Shown: one piece after another, positions 1 to 6,591 of the stretch
How the letters are laid out: every line of letters begins with the position of its first letter
Position numbering within the stretch: position 1 is the first letter of the stretch
Source of the DNA: DATGQT01 sp033720695
GTDB taxonomy: Bacteria; Bacteroidota; Rhodothermia; Rhodothermales; Rubricoccaceae
DNA: 16,571 nucleotides
Reading direction: 5' to 3'
Assembly (NCBI GenBank): GCA_033720695.1
Contig: JAWWCA010000062.1
Coordinates: 1 to 16,571 of the forward strand
Translations under genes and position numbers: made by a program
The notes under the pieces: generated by a model
The model's database searches: none
Seen by the model: the letters and a program-made list of their open reading frames with translations, nothing else
Told to the model about the DNA's origin: nothing

Positions 1-247
1 AGACCGGTAGCGGCTGCACGGTGAGCCCGAGGGTGGGGTCGGGCCAAGCACCGGCGGCGCGGGCCTCGGCCTCGGCTGCCTCGGCGGCGAGCCGAGCGGC
101 GCGCAACGTCGGCGACGCCGGCAGCGCGTCGAGGACGGCGCCGAGGCGGAGGGTGTCGGGGGGCGCCGGGGTCTGTCCGGCGGCAGGGAACGCGCTCAGG
201 GCGGCCAGCAGGGCCGCGCCGAGCGCGGGGCTACGGGAGGGGGGCAT
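1..247 (-). CDS. TolC-family outer membrane efflux protein, N-terminal part (cut by window edge)
   Basis: Partial gene: 82 codons are visible and the rest lies off the left edge. The ATG at 247 opens a signal peptide (MPPSRSPALGAALLAALSAF, cleavage probably near AAG-Q), followed by DTLRLGAVLDALPASPTLRA and a long Ala/Glu-rich helix, then GAWPDPTLGLTVQPLPV. The pattern 'L...L..SP.L..A......A.....A..WPDP.L' is the start of the periplasmic helical hairpin of the outer membrane efflux protein family (TolC, CusC, CzcC), where the mature protein forms the trimeric outer membrane exit duct of an RND efflux pump. The upstream Cys/His protein on the same strand, 63 bases away, suggests a metal (Cu/Ag or Co/Zn/Cd) pump rather than a drug pump; this is inference because the membrane-fusion and pump subunits are not in view. 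AGGA about 10 bases before the ATG is a usable ribosome site. Confidence 0.8.
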   Translation of the reverse strand, partial: MPPSRSPALGAALLAALSAFPAAGQTPAPPDTLRLGAVLDALPASPTLRAARLAAEAAEAEARAAGAWPDPTLGLTVQPLPV

Positions 248-284
248 TCACGCTTCCTGACGAGAGACCACGAGATCGGGACCG

Positions 285-298
285 GCCGCACGTGCGGC
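285..298. repeat. perfect 14-bp palindrome between the metal-protein gene and the TolC-type gene
   Basis: GCCGCACGTGCGGC reads the same on both strands, with CACGTG at its centre. It sits in the 63-base gap between the stop at 311 and the ATG at 247. Without a spacer it would make a poor RNA hairpin, so a dimeric regulator site is the more likely reading if it has a function. High GC makes chance dyads commoner than usual. Confidence 0.45.
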
Positions 299-310
299 AG
301 ACGGCCCGGA

Positions 311-718
311 TCAGGTCAGGAAGCAGCCGTACAGAACTGAGAGAGGGAGAGGGTGCCCGCGGGGAGGTGACGCGCTGGGGGCCGGCAGGAGGGTGCGGGC
401 GGCCGGGGGGCGGACCAGTGTGGGCAGGGCGACCGTCGCGACCGCGTCCAGGTCGACGTCTGTGCGGACGAGCGGGGCCACGGTCGCCGCGATGCCAGAG
501 CAGCACGTCATCACCGACGCGGGGCCCGGCGGAGGAGCGGGGGAGAGCGGCACCTCGGGCTCCACGGGCAGGTCGCCCGGGTCCCCGTGGCAGGGCATCC
601 CCGTCGGGGCCGGTGCCTCCTCGCTCGCGCACGGCGCAGGCACCGGCGCGAACGCGCTCAGGGCGAGCGCGAGCGACGCCACCACGGCGACAGGGCTGGA
701 GAAGCGGGGGCGAGCCAT
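311..718 (-). CDS. small exported Cys/His-containing protein, probably linked to metal efflux
   Basis: 135 residues starting at the ATG at 718 (MARPRFSSPVAVVASLALAL), chosen because it directly precedes a hydrophobic signal sequence; the in-frame ATG at 757 would add an unlikely N-terminal extension. After the signal come possible metal ligands: C30, M41-P-C43-H44, M70-T-C72-C73 and C132, spaced by Pro/Ala/Glu-rich low-complexity stretches. The C-terminus (PLSVLYGCFLT) resembles the conserved tail (PL..LHS.FL) of small exported proteins that I recall at the head of CusCBA-type operons in Bacteroidota and Chlorobi; I cannot name the family with certainty. The downstream gene on the same strand encodes a TolC-type outer membrane protein, supporting a periplasmic metal-binding or accessory role. 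A TACCTTTC box ends only four bases before the ATG. Confidence 0.6.
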   Translation of the reverse strand: MARPRFSSPVAVVASLALALSAFAPVPAPCASEEAPAPTGMPCHGDPGDLPVEPEVPLSPAPPPGPASVMTCCSGIAATVAPLVRTDVDLDAVATVALPTLVRPPAARTLLPAPSASPPRGHPLPLSVLYGCFLT

Positions 719-722
719 CGCC

Positions 723-730
723 GAAAGGTA
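723..730 (-). promoter_or_regulatory. candidate -7 box TACCTTTC, nearly abutting the ATG at 718
   Basis: The minus strand reads TACCTTTC, seven of eight matches to the Bacteroidota -7 consensus TAnnTTTG. It ends four bases upstream of the ATG at 718, so transcription from it would start at or very near the start codon (leaderless mRNA). No convincing -33 TTG is seen at the expected distance. Confidence 0.3.
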
Positions 731-796
731 CCGCAGGAGCGATGGCCGGTTCCACACGGCCCCCCTCTGTGCGGCCCGCGGCGTGGACGCAAGGGC

Positions 797-1597
797 TCAG
801 GCCCGGCGGTCGAGGCCGAGGCGTTCGGCGAGGGCGTCGCGGCGGGCGCGGCTGACGCGGAGGCGCGTGCCGCCGACGAGGCGGACGGCGTAGTCCCCCC
901 CAGGGGCCGTGAGGAGGGCTTCGACGCGGTCGAGGCGGACGATCGTCGAGCGGTGGATGCGGGCGAACTGCGCCGGGTCGAGCCGCTCCTCCAGCGTTCG
1001 CATCCGCTCGCGCACCACGAACGTCTCGTCGCCCGCGTGGAGCATGGCGTAGGGGCCGTCGGCCTGGACGTAGTCGATCGTCGCGACGGGGACGACGCGG
1101 AGCAGCCCCCGCATCTCGACGGCGATCCGCTCGAGGTAGGGCGTCGCCGGGGCTGCCGGTGCCGGACCCTGGGGGTCGAGGAGGGTGAGGAGGCGCGCCC
1201 GGAGGCGGTCGACCTCCCGGAGGCGGATGGCCTCCCGGGCGCGTTCGAGGGCGGCGTAGAACCGCTCGTCCTCGAACGGCTTGAGGAGGTAGTCGAGCGC
1301 GGCGAGCGCGAAGGCGTCGAGGGCGTGGCGGTCGTAGGCCGTGGCGAAGACCGTCACCGGCATCCGCTCTGGCCCGACCGCGCGGACCACGTCGAGCCCG
1401 TCGAGGCCGGGCATCTGGACGTCGAGGAAGACGAGGTCGGGCCGCAGGTCCTCGATGCGGGCAACGGCCTCGCGCCCGCTCCCGGCCGTGCCCACGACCG
1501 CCACGTCGTCCGCCCGGTCGAGGAGGTCGAGGAGGCGCTGGCGCGCGAGTGGCTCGTCGTCCACGACGAGGACGCGGAGCGGGGCGGACTCAGCCAT
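797..1597 (-). CDS. LytTR-family response regulator
   Basis: 266 residues beginning MAESAPLRVLVVDDEPLARQ. Residues 6-120 are a receiver domain: acidic pair D13/D14, phosphoacceptor D59 in VFLDVQMP, switch threonine T86 in FATAYD, and K106 in LLKPF. A linker of roughly 30 residues leads to a LytTR DNA-binding domain from about 155 to 260, with IAVEMRG, VATIDYVQADGPYAMLH, the FVVRERMRTLEERL helix, FARIHRSTIVRLDRVE and GTRLRVSRARRDALAERL. The conserved H-R-S in the FxRIHRS motif and the terminal SRARRDAL are intact. The length matches the AlgR/LytR/YehT class. The ATG overlaps the kinase stop by eight bases, so the two are translationally coupled and surely partners. LytTR regulators bind pairs of roughly 9-bp direct repeats; a candidate lies upstream of the kinase at 2825-2858. 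The target genes are not known from sequence. Confidence 0.95.
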   Translation of the reverse strand: MAESAPLRVLVVDDEPLARQRLLDLLDRADDVAVVGTAGSGREAVARIEDLRPDLVFLDVQMPGLDGLDVVRAVGPERMPVTVFATAYDRHALDAFALAALDYLLKPFEDERFYAALERAREAIRLREVDRLRARLLTLLDPQGPAPAAPATPYLERIAVEMRGLLRVVPVATIDYVQADGPYAMLHAGDETFVVRERMRTLEERLDPAQFARIHRSTIVRLDRVEALLTAPGGDYAVRLVGGTRLRVSRARRDALAERLGLDRRA

Positions 1598-2765
1598 CGG
1601 CGGCAGGGAGGTCGGACGCGGTGCGGCAGGGGAGGGCGACGACGGCCTCGGCCCCGTCCTCGGTGGCGGTGAGGCGGAGGGTCGCGGCGTCGCCGTAGAG
1701 CGCGGCGAGCCGGCTCCGCGTGTTGGCGAGGCCGACGCCCGTGGCCTGCCGGACGGCCTCGGGCTCGGGTCCGGGCCCATTGTCGCGGACGCGCACGACG
1801 AGGTGGCGCGGGGGGCCGTGCTCGACGCGGGCCGTGATGGCGAGGCGTCCGGGCGCTCCCTCCACGCGGCTCACGCCGTGCTCGACGGCGTTCTCGACGA
1901 GCGGCTGGAGCAGGAGTGCGGGCACGAGGGCGTCGAGGGCCGCCGGCTCCACGTCCTCCTCCACGACGAGGCCGTCGCCGAAGCGGACGCGCTGGATGTC
2001 GAGGAAGAGCCGGAGCGCGTCGAGCTCGTCGCGGAGCGGGACCTCCTGCGCCGGCGTGCCGTCGAGGGCGTGGCGGAGCAGCGCCGAGAGCCGCGCCACG
2101 ACGAGGCGGGCGCCGCCGGGGTCGCGTTCGACGAGCGCGCTCACGGCGTGGAGCGTGTTGAAGAGGAAGTGGGGGTTGAGCTGCATCCGGAGGGCCGCGA
2201 GGCGGGCCTCCGCGAGCTGCGCTTCGAGGAGGGCGGTGCGGGCCGCGCGCTCGCGGTAGCGGAGGAAGTAGTCGCGGGCGTACCCCGCCGCGAGCACGGC
2301 CACGAACACGACGAACTCGTCCACGAACCAGAGGCGGACGAGCACGTCGGCCGGCGTGGGGCGGAACGGGCCGCCAGGTGCGCCGGGCGGGCGCGGGCCT
2401 CGCCCGAAGGGGAGGTCGGGCGCGAGGAGGGGCCGGAGAACGAACAGCTCGACGAGCTGGACCAGCGCCGCTCCCGCGAGCGCGAGGCCGAGCAGGAGGG
2501 CGATCCGTCGGAGCACCGCCGTCCGCTCGAGGGGGAGGCGCCGCGCGAGCGCGAAGATCAGCGGCGTCAGGGCGGCCCACAGCCCGTACTCGCCGAACGT
2601 CAGCAGCCCCTCCGGCACCGACACCCCGGGACCAAAGGGGGCCGCAGCCCGGCGCAGAAGGGCGAGCGTCCCGACGAGCCCCCAGAAACCGACGATCACA
2701 GCGATCTCGGTGCGGCGCGACCACGGGCGCTCGGCCGGGGCAGGGGAGGGGGCTGGCGCGGGCAT
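1590..2765 (-). CDS. LytS/YehU-type membrane sensor histidine kinase
   Basis: 391 residues from the ATG at 2765. Four predicted membrane spans (about 20-38, 60-76, 87-111 and 142-163) surround a Pro/Gly-rich loop at about 115-138. A coiled linker (RERAARTALLEAQLAEARLA) follows, then the His_kinase domain characteristic of LytS/YehU: LRMQLNPHFLFNTLHAVSAL with phosphoacceptor H199. The ATPase part has LLQPLVENAVEHG (N292), the G1 box RDNGPGP (328-333) and the G2 box GVGLANTRSRL (343-353). This is the expected partner for a LytTR regulator, which it overlaps by eight bases. There is no recognisable sensory domain beyond the membrane bundle, so the stimulus is unknown. An upstream ATG at 2831 was not used, since it would add an Arg-rich tail before the first span and no family feature. 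Confidence 0.95.
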   Translation of the reverse strand: MPAPAPSPAPAERPWSRRTEIAVIVGFWGLVGTLALLRRAAAPFGPGVSVPEGLLTFGEYGLWAALTPLIFALARRLPLERTAVLRRIALLLGLALAGAALVQLVELFVLRPLLAPDLPFGRGPRPPGAPGGPFRPTPADVLVRLWFVDEFVVFVAVLAAGYARDYFLRYRERAARTALLEAQLAEARLAALRMQLNPHFLFNTLHAVSALVERDPGGARLVVARLSALLRHALDGTPAQEVPLRDELDALRLFLDIQRVRFGDGLVVEEDVEPAALDALVPALLLQPLVENAVEHGVSRVEGAPGRLAITARVEHGPPRHLVVRVRDNGPGPEPEAVRQATGVGLANTRSRLAALYGDAATLRLTATEDGAEAVVALPCRTASDLPAADG

Positions 2766-2773
2766 CACAACCC

Positions 2774-2781
2774 CCAAGCTA
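2774..2781 (-). promoter_or_regulatory. candidate -7 box TAGCTTGG for the kinase-regulator operon
   Basis: The minus strand reads TAGCTTGG, seven of eight to TAnnTTTG, ending eight bases before the kinase ATG at 2765. Initiation would fall within a few bases of the ATG, giving an essentially leaderless transcript. No clear TTG element lies 19-21 bases upstream, so this is tentative. Confidence 0.3.
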
Positions 2782-2824
2782 CCCCGGCTCGCGCGCCGGA
2801 GGACAGACACCCGTGACCGCTCCC

Positions 2825-2858
2825 GTGCCACTCATGACGCCCCGGTGCCGTTCGTGAC
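2825..2858. promoter_or_regulatory. direct repeat in the divergent promoter region, candidate LytTR operator
   Basis: GTGCCACTCATGAC (2825-2838) and GTGCCGTTCGTGAC (2845-2858) agree at 11 of 14 positions, all three differences being transitions, with starts 20 bases apart. The second copy contains GCCGTTCGT, eight of nine to the published LytTR consensus [TA][AC][CA]GTTN[AG][TG]; the first scores six of nine. LytTR regulators usually bind two such repeats about two helical turns apart. The site sits between the kinase gene (minus) and the exported protein gene (plus), so it could control either or both. Confidence 0.4.
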
Positions 2859-2946
2859 AGGGGGCGGATCCTCGCTCTCGGTTCGTGCGAAAGGGCCCCC
2901 GACGCCGTCGTCGACGGCCCCTGATTGCCAACCGACCCCTGGACCC

Positions 2947-3588
2947 ATGACCGTACGCCTCGTCACGCGTCGCCTCGGCCTCGCCGCTGTGCTCGCGCTC
3001 ACCCTCCCTGTCGCCCACGCACAGGACGCCCCCTCCCGCGAGGACGTCGCCGCTCAGCACCTCGACCGGGTGCAGGCGCACCTCGACCTCTCGCCCGCGC
3101 AGCGCTCGCTCGTCGAGGGCGCCCTGGACGAGCGAGCATCGGGGGCCCTCTGGAAGGCCGCGGCCGCCCTCGCGCCGACGCTCACGGCCGAGCAGCGCGC
3201 CCACCTGGTGACCCCGCCCGAGCGCGCCGAGCGGGTGCGCCCCGACGGTGCCCGCCGGGCGCGGCGCCCGGACCGCCCCGGCCCGGAGCGGCGGCACGAC
3301 CGTCCCGACCGAGCCGCTCACGTGGAGGCCATGACGGAGGCGCGCGACGCCGCCCTCGGCCTCAGCGCCGAGCAGTCCGCCGCGTTCGACCGCCTCGCGT
3401 CCGAGCGCCGCCAGCGGGCCGAGGAGCGCCGCGCCGAGCAGCAACCGCGACCCGGCCGGGTGCCTCGCGCGGCCCGACAGCCGCTCCCGGACGAGGTCGC
3501 CGAGATCCTCGACCCGGAGCAGGAGGTCGTCTGGCTCACGCACCACGCCCTCCGGCCCCACCCAGGGGGCTCACACGGCCGCCGCTGA
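2947..3588 (+). CDS. exported Arg/Glu-rich protein, Spy/CpxP-like in style
   Basis: 213 residues from ATG 2947, with a clear signal peptide (VTRRLGLAAVLALTLPVAHA, cleavage before QDAPS). The mature protein is predicted helical and very rich in Arg, Glu, Gln and Ala. It contains several short repeats of the type 'L.L(S/T)..Q': LDLSPAQRSLVEGAL (46-60), LTAEQRAHL (79-87), LGLSAEQSAAFDRL (137-150) and LDPEQEVVWLTHH (188-200). A disordered basic segment at 92-124 (RPDGARRARRPDRPGPERR) links the helices. LTxxQ-type repeats with a basic helical body recall the periplasmic Spy/CpxP chaperone family, but similarity is at the level of style and I would not call orthology. The gene faces the two-component operon across a spacer with a putative LytTR site, so it is a reasonable target of that regulator. 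Leader is C-rich without Shine-Dalgarno. Confidence 0.7.
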   Translation: MTVRLVTRRLGLAAVLALTLPVAHAQDAPSREDVAAQHLDRVQAHLDLSPAQRSLVEGALDERASGALWKAAAALAPTLTAEQRAHLVTPPERAERVRPDGARRARRPDRPGPERRHDRPDRAAHVEAMTEARDAALGLSAEQSAAFDRLASERRQRAEERRAEQQPRPGRVPRAARQPLPDEVAEILDPEQEVVWLTHHALRPHPGGSHGRR

Positions 3589-3594
3589 GCAGTT

Positions 3595-3643
3595 GTCCTC
3601 CCCATCGAAGATGGCTCGCCGTGTTCGGTGGGGAGGATCCCCA
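3595..3643 (+). promoter_or_regulatory. two mutually exclusive hairpins between the Spy-like gene and the receptor gene
   Basis: Hairpin A: 3595-3609 pairs with 3624-3638, a 15-bp stem with two G-U pairs, including the perfect 9-bp core TCCTCCCCA (3596-3604) with TGGGGAGGA (3629-3637). Hairpin B: TGGGGA (3629-3634) pairs with TCCCCA (3638-3643) around a GGA loop. They share the TGGGGA strand, so only one can form at a time. No U-run follows either, so a classic intrinsic terminator is not shown. It could be the 3' end signal of the upstream gene or an attenuator for the receptor gene at 3724. Confidence 0.5.
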
Positions 3644-3723
3644 GCCTGTGCCGAGACGAGGCATCTTCCGCCCCTGCCGGGTATCAACTCGTGCCCCTCC
3701 GGTCACCCCTCCACCCGACTCGC

Positions 3724-6285
3724 ATGACGCTCCGCCTTTCATTCCTCGTCCTCCTCGTGTTCACGGCGCTCCCTGCCGGCGCACAACGGGGGGGAGCGCC
3801 GCCCGCCACCGGCACCCTCACGGGGCGCGTCGTGGACACTGCCACCGATGGGGCGCTGCCCTCGGCGGCCGTCGCCGTGTGGCAGCTCCCGTCGGCCGAC
3901 ATGCCCGCCGACACCACGCTCCTCACCGGCGCCGTCACCGACGCGCAGGGCGCGTTCCGCGTCGCGGGCGTCCCGCGGGGCCGCTACCGCGTCGTGGTGT
4001 CGTTCGTGGGCTACGGCTCCGAGACTGTCGAGCCCGTGGTGGTCGAGACGGGGAGCGCGACGCCGGACCTCGGCACGATCCGCCTCGCCGCCGACGCCGT
4101 GGCGCTGGAGGCCGTCGAGGTGACGGGCGAGCGGAACCGCATGGAGGTGCAGATCGACCGGACCGTCTACCGCGTGGCCGACGACGCGGCCGTCGTGGGC
4201 GGCTCGGCGACGGACGCCCTCGAAACGATCCCGTCCGTGGACGTCGACGTGGACGGGAACGTCAGCCTCCGCGGCGTCGCGAACGTCGCCATCCTCGTCA
4301 ACGGACGGCCCGCCCCGGTCACGCGCGACTTCCTCGCGGCCTACCTCCGGAGCCTCCCGGCGGGCGCCGTCGAGCGCATCGAGGTGATCCCGAACCCGTC
4401 GGCCCGCTACGAGCCCGACGGCATGGGCGGCATCATCAACATCGTCCTCAAGCAGAACACCGACCTCGGCCTCGGCGGCGCCGTCACCGTCGGCGGCGAT
4501 TCCCAGGGTGGGTACAACGGCACCGGGCTGCTGACCTACGGGCGGGGGCCGCTCACGCTCGCCGCCTCCTACGGCCTCCGCCAGGGCTTCCGCGCCTCGG
4601 ACGGCACCCGCTACCGGATCAACCGCTACGACGACCCCCTCACGTTCCTCGACCAGACCGAGCTCGAGGACCGCGACGACTTCTCGCAGCAGCTCAGCCT
4701 CAACGCCGACCTCGCCCTCGGCCGGGGCACCACGCTCACGGCCACGACCCAGTTCGGCCTCCAGGACGAGATCGAGGACGAGGCCAACGCGTTCGTCCTC
4801 CTCGACGCCGACGAGGCGACCACGCTCGCCTACGACCGCCTCGGCACCGAGGCCGAGGAGGGCTGGAACGCCGACCTCCGCCTCGGCCTCCGCCACGACT
4901 TCGCCGGCGACGGCGGGCGGCGCGAAGGGGGGCCGCTGCGGGAGGAGCGCAGGCGCTGGGGCCGGTGGGGCCGCGACCGCGACGCGGGCGGGACGGGCGG
5001 CCTCGGGGCCCACACCCTCGCCATCGAGCTCCGCGTCGACGCCTCCGACGAGGACGAGGCGAGCACCCAGACCGAGACGCTCCTGGAGTCGGGCGACGTC
5101 CTCACCCGCCAGCGGACGCTGGAGGAGAGCCGCCGCCAAGAGGGCGCGCTCCAGGTGGACTACGCCCGCCCCCTCCTCGGCCTCCGCGTCGAGGCCGGCT
5201 ACAAGGGCGACCTCGAGGCGCGCGAGACCGTCTTCGGCTCCGAGACGCTCGACCCCGCCACCGGCCTCTTCGCCCCCGACGCCGACCTCGCGAGCGCGTT
5301 CGACTTCGAGACCCTCATCCACGCCGGCTACCTCCAGCTCGGCCGCTCGTTCGGCGCGCTCGGCGTCCAGGCTGGCCTCCGCGCCGAGCTCGCCCGCACC
5401 ACGTTCACGCTCCTCGACACCGACGAGGCGTTTGAGAACGACTACGAGAGCCTGTTCCCGAGCCTGTTCCTCACCTACGGCCTCGGCGAGGCGACCACGC
5501 TCAAGGCCAGCTACAGCCGCCGCATCAACCGGCCGCGCACCTTCTTCCTCGACCCGACGCCCAGCGTGGACGACCCGCTCAACATCCGCCAGGGCAACCC
5601 CTTCCTCGACCCCGAGTACGTGGACGCCCTGGAGGCGGGCGTCGTCCAGTACACGGGCTTCGGCTCGCTCACCCTCACGCCCTACTACCGGCGCACGACC
5701 GACGTCATCCGCCGCCTCCAGCGCCTCCGCGACGACGGCGTGACGGTGAGCACGTTCGAGAACCTCGACGAGTCGTCGTCGTGGGGCGTCGAGGGGATCG
5801 CGTCGTACGACGGGGAGGGCGTGCTCGACGGGCTCCGCGGGTTCGTCAGCCTCGAGGGCTACCGCGTCGTCACCGACGGGTCCAACGTGGACGGCGACCT
5901 CGCGAATGACGCGTTCGGGTGGGGCGGCGCCGTCAACGCCACCTACGAGGTCGAGCGCCTCGGCCTCGACGTGCAGGCGAACGTGCGCTACCGCGCCCCG
6001 ATGGACAGCGAGCAGGGCCGCGTCGGCGCGCGGACGTTCCTCGACCTCGCCTTCCGCAAGGCGCTGCTCGACGACCGAGCCAGCCTCGCCCTGCGCCTCC
6101 GCGACCCCCTCGGCCTCGCCGGCTGGGACTTCACCATCGACCAGCCCGAGCTCTACCAGGAGTTCGAGCGGACGTGGGGGGCGCAGCAGGTGAGCCTCAC
6201 GTTCCAGTACACCTTCGGACGCCAGGCGCCGCGCTCCGGCCGCGACGGCCAGGACGGCGGTGGGTTCGAAGGCGGCGAGTTCTGA
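3724..6285 (+). CDS. TonB-linked outer membrane beta-barrel protein with carboxypeptidase-regulatory domain
   Basis: 853 residues from ATG 3724, chosen because it starts the signal peptide MTLRLSFLVLLVFTALPAGA-Q. Residues 30-120 are a carboxypeptidase-regulatory-like beta sandwich (GTLTGRVVDTATDGALPSA, DAQGAFRVAGVPRGRYRVVV, FVGYGSET). Residues 125-245 are the plug, including VEVTGERNR, ALETIPSVDVDVDGNVSLRG, ILVNGRPAPV and the typical VERIEVIPNPSARYEPDG-MGGIINI. From about 250 to 833 alternating strands form the outer membrane barrel, with PSLFLTYGLGEATTLKASYS.R.NRP and the LNIRQGNPFLDPEYVDALE motif typical of the OMP_b-brl_3 family of Bacteroidota. The substrate cannot be inferred; relatives import or bind iron complexes, peptides or vitamins. 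Odd features: an Arg/Gly-rich insert at 395-428 in an otherwise short turn, and a Gly-rich tail after the last strand. It probably heads a unit with the next two genes. Confidence 0.93.
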   Translation: MTLRLSFLVLLVFTALPAGAQRGGAPPATGTLTGRVVDTATDGALPSAAVAVWQLPSADMPADTTLLTGAVTDAQGAFRVAGVPRGRYRVVVSFVGYGSETVEPVVVETGSATPDLGTIRLAADAVALEAVEVTGERNRMEVQIDRTVYRVADDAAVVGGSATDALETIPSVDVDVDGNVSLRGVANVAILVNGRPAPVTRDFLAAYLRSLPAGAVERIEVIPNPSARYEPDGMGGIINIVLKQNTDLGLGGAVTVGGDSQGGYNGTGLLTYGRGPLTLAASYGLRQGFRASDGTRYRINRYDDPLTFLDQTELEDRDDFSQQLSLNADLALGRGTTLTATTQFGLQDEIEDEANAFVLLDADEATTLAYDRLGTEAEEGWNADLRLGLRHDFAGDGGRREGGPLREERRRWGRWGRDRDAGGTGGLGAHTLAIELRVDASDEDEASTQTETLLESGDVLTRQRTLEESRRQEGALQVDYARPLLGLRVEAGYKGDLEARETVFGSETLDPATGLFAPDADLASAFDFETLIHAGYLQLGRSFGALGVQAGLRAELARTTFTLLDTDEAFENDYESLFPSLFLTYGLGEATTLKASYSRRINRPRTFFLDPTPSVDDPLNIRQGNPFLDPEYVDALEAGVVQYTGFGSLTLTPYYRRTTDVIRRLQRLRDDGVTVSTFENLDESSSWGVEGIASYDGEGVLDGLRGFVSLEGYRVVTDGSNVDGDLANDAFGWGGAVNATYEVERLGLDVQANVRYRAPMDSEQGRVGARTFLDLAFRKALLDDRASLALRLRDPLGLAGWDFTIDQPELYQEFERTWGAQQVSLTFQYTFGRQAPRSGRDGQDGGGFEGGEF

Positions 6286-6302
6286 GCGGTCCGTCGGAAG
6301 GG

Positions 6303-6321
6303 GGCGGTGCAACACGCCGCC
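6303..6321 (+). terminator. weak hairpin after the receptor gene
   Basis: GGCGG (6303-6307) can pair with CCGCC (6317-6321), with TG/CA extending the stem past a one-base bulge. It lies 18 bases after the receptor stop. There is no U-run, so partial termination or an RNA 3' end is only a possibility. CCGTCGGA also occurs twice around it, at 6291-6298 and 6330-6337. Confidence 0.25.
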
Positions 6322-6362
6322 GGGGGATCCCGTCGGACGGCTCCAGCTTCATCGAGAGACCC

Positions 6363-6572
6363 ATGAAGAATCCCGGCACCTCCGCCGTCCTGTCGTTCCT
6401 GATCCCCGGTGTGGGCCAGCTCTACAACGGCACGTTCCTCCGCGCGCTGTTCTGGCTCATCGTGACGCCGGGGCTGTGGATCGGGACGGGCGGCTTCTTC
6501 GGGTGGGTGGCCCACCTCCTGTCGGCCTTCACGGCCCACCGCTACGCTCGGGCGCACGGCCAGGCGGCGTAG
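6363..6572 (+). CDS. 69-residue two-span membrane protein, TM2-like
   Basis: The ATG at 6363 gives MKNPGTSAVLSFLIPGVGQL followed by YNGTFLRALFWLIVTPGLWI, a short Gly/Phe linker and AHLLSAFTAHRYARAHGQAA. The pattern 'SFLIPG.GQLYNG...RA..WL' is widespread in small membrane proteins of the TM2/DUF5683 type: an N-terminal amphipathic or membrane segment ending in P-G-x-G-Q-x-Y-N-G, then one or two hydrophobic spans (about 8-20, 28-40 and 42-56). The function of these proteins is not known. It lies 77 bases after the receptor and 19 bases before the lipoprotein gene on the same strand, so it is probably co-transcribed. It is too short for domain-level certainty, but the motif is distinctive and the codon bias agrees with coding. 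GAGAGA a few bases before the ATG is a weak ribosome site. Confidence 0.75.
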   Translation: MKNPGTSAVLSFLIPGVGQLYNGTFLRALFWLIVTPGLWIGTGGFFGWVAHLLSAFTAHRYARAHGQAA

Positions 6573-6591
6573 TTTGCGCTCCGCCGCCGCC

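Noticed and set aside
21..260. Plus-strand open frame of 79 codons at the left edge
   Set aside because: Ala/Ser/Arg-rich shadow of the minus-strand TolC-type gene, which has a signal peptide and family motifs.
3739..6315. Very long open frame on the minus strand (858 codons) opposite the receptor gene
   Set aside because: It is the antisense shadow of a GC-rich gene; its translation is low-complexity (Val/Glu/Ala/Arg) with no domain, while the plus strand encodes a complete TonB-linked barrel.
6291..6337. CCGTCGGA twice, 39 bases apart, after the receptor gene
   Set aside because: Eight-base repeats of this composition are expected by chance in such GC-rich DNA, and no regulator or mobile element is nearby.
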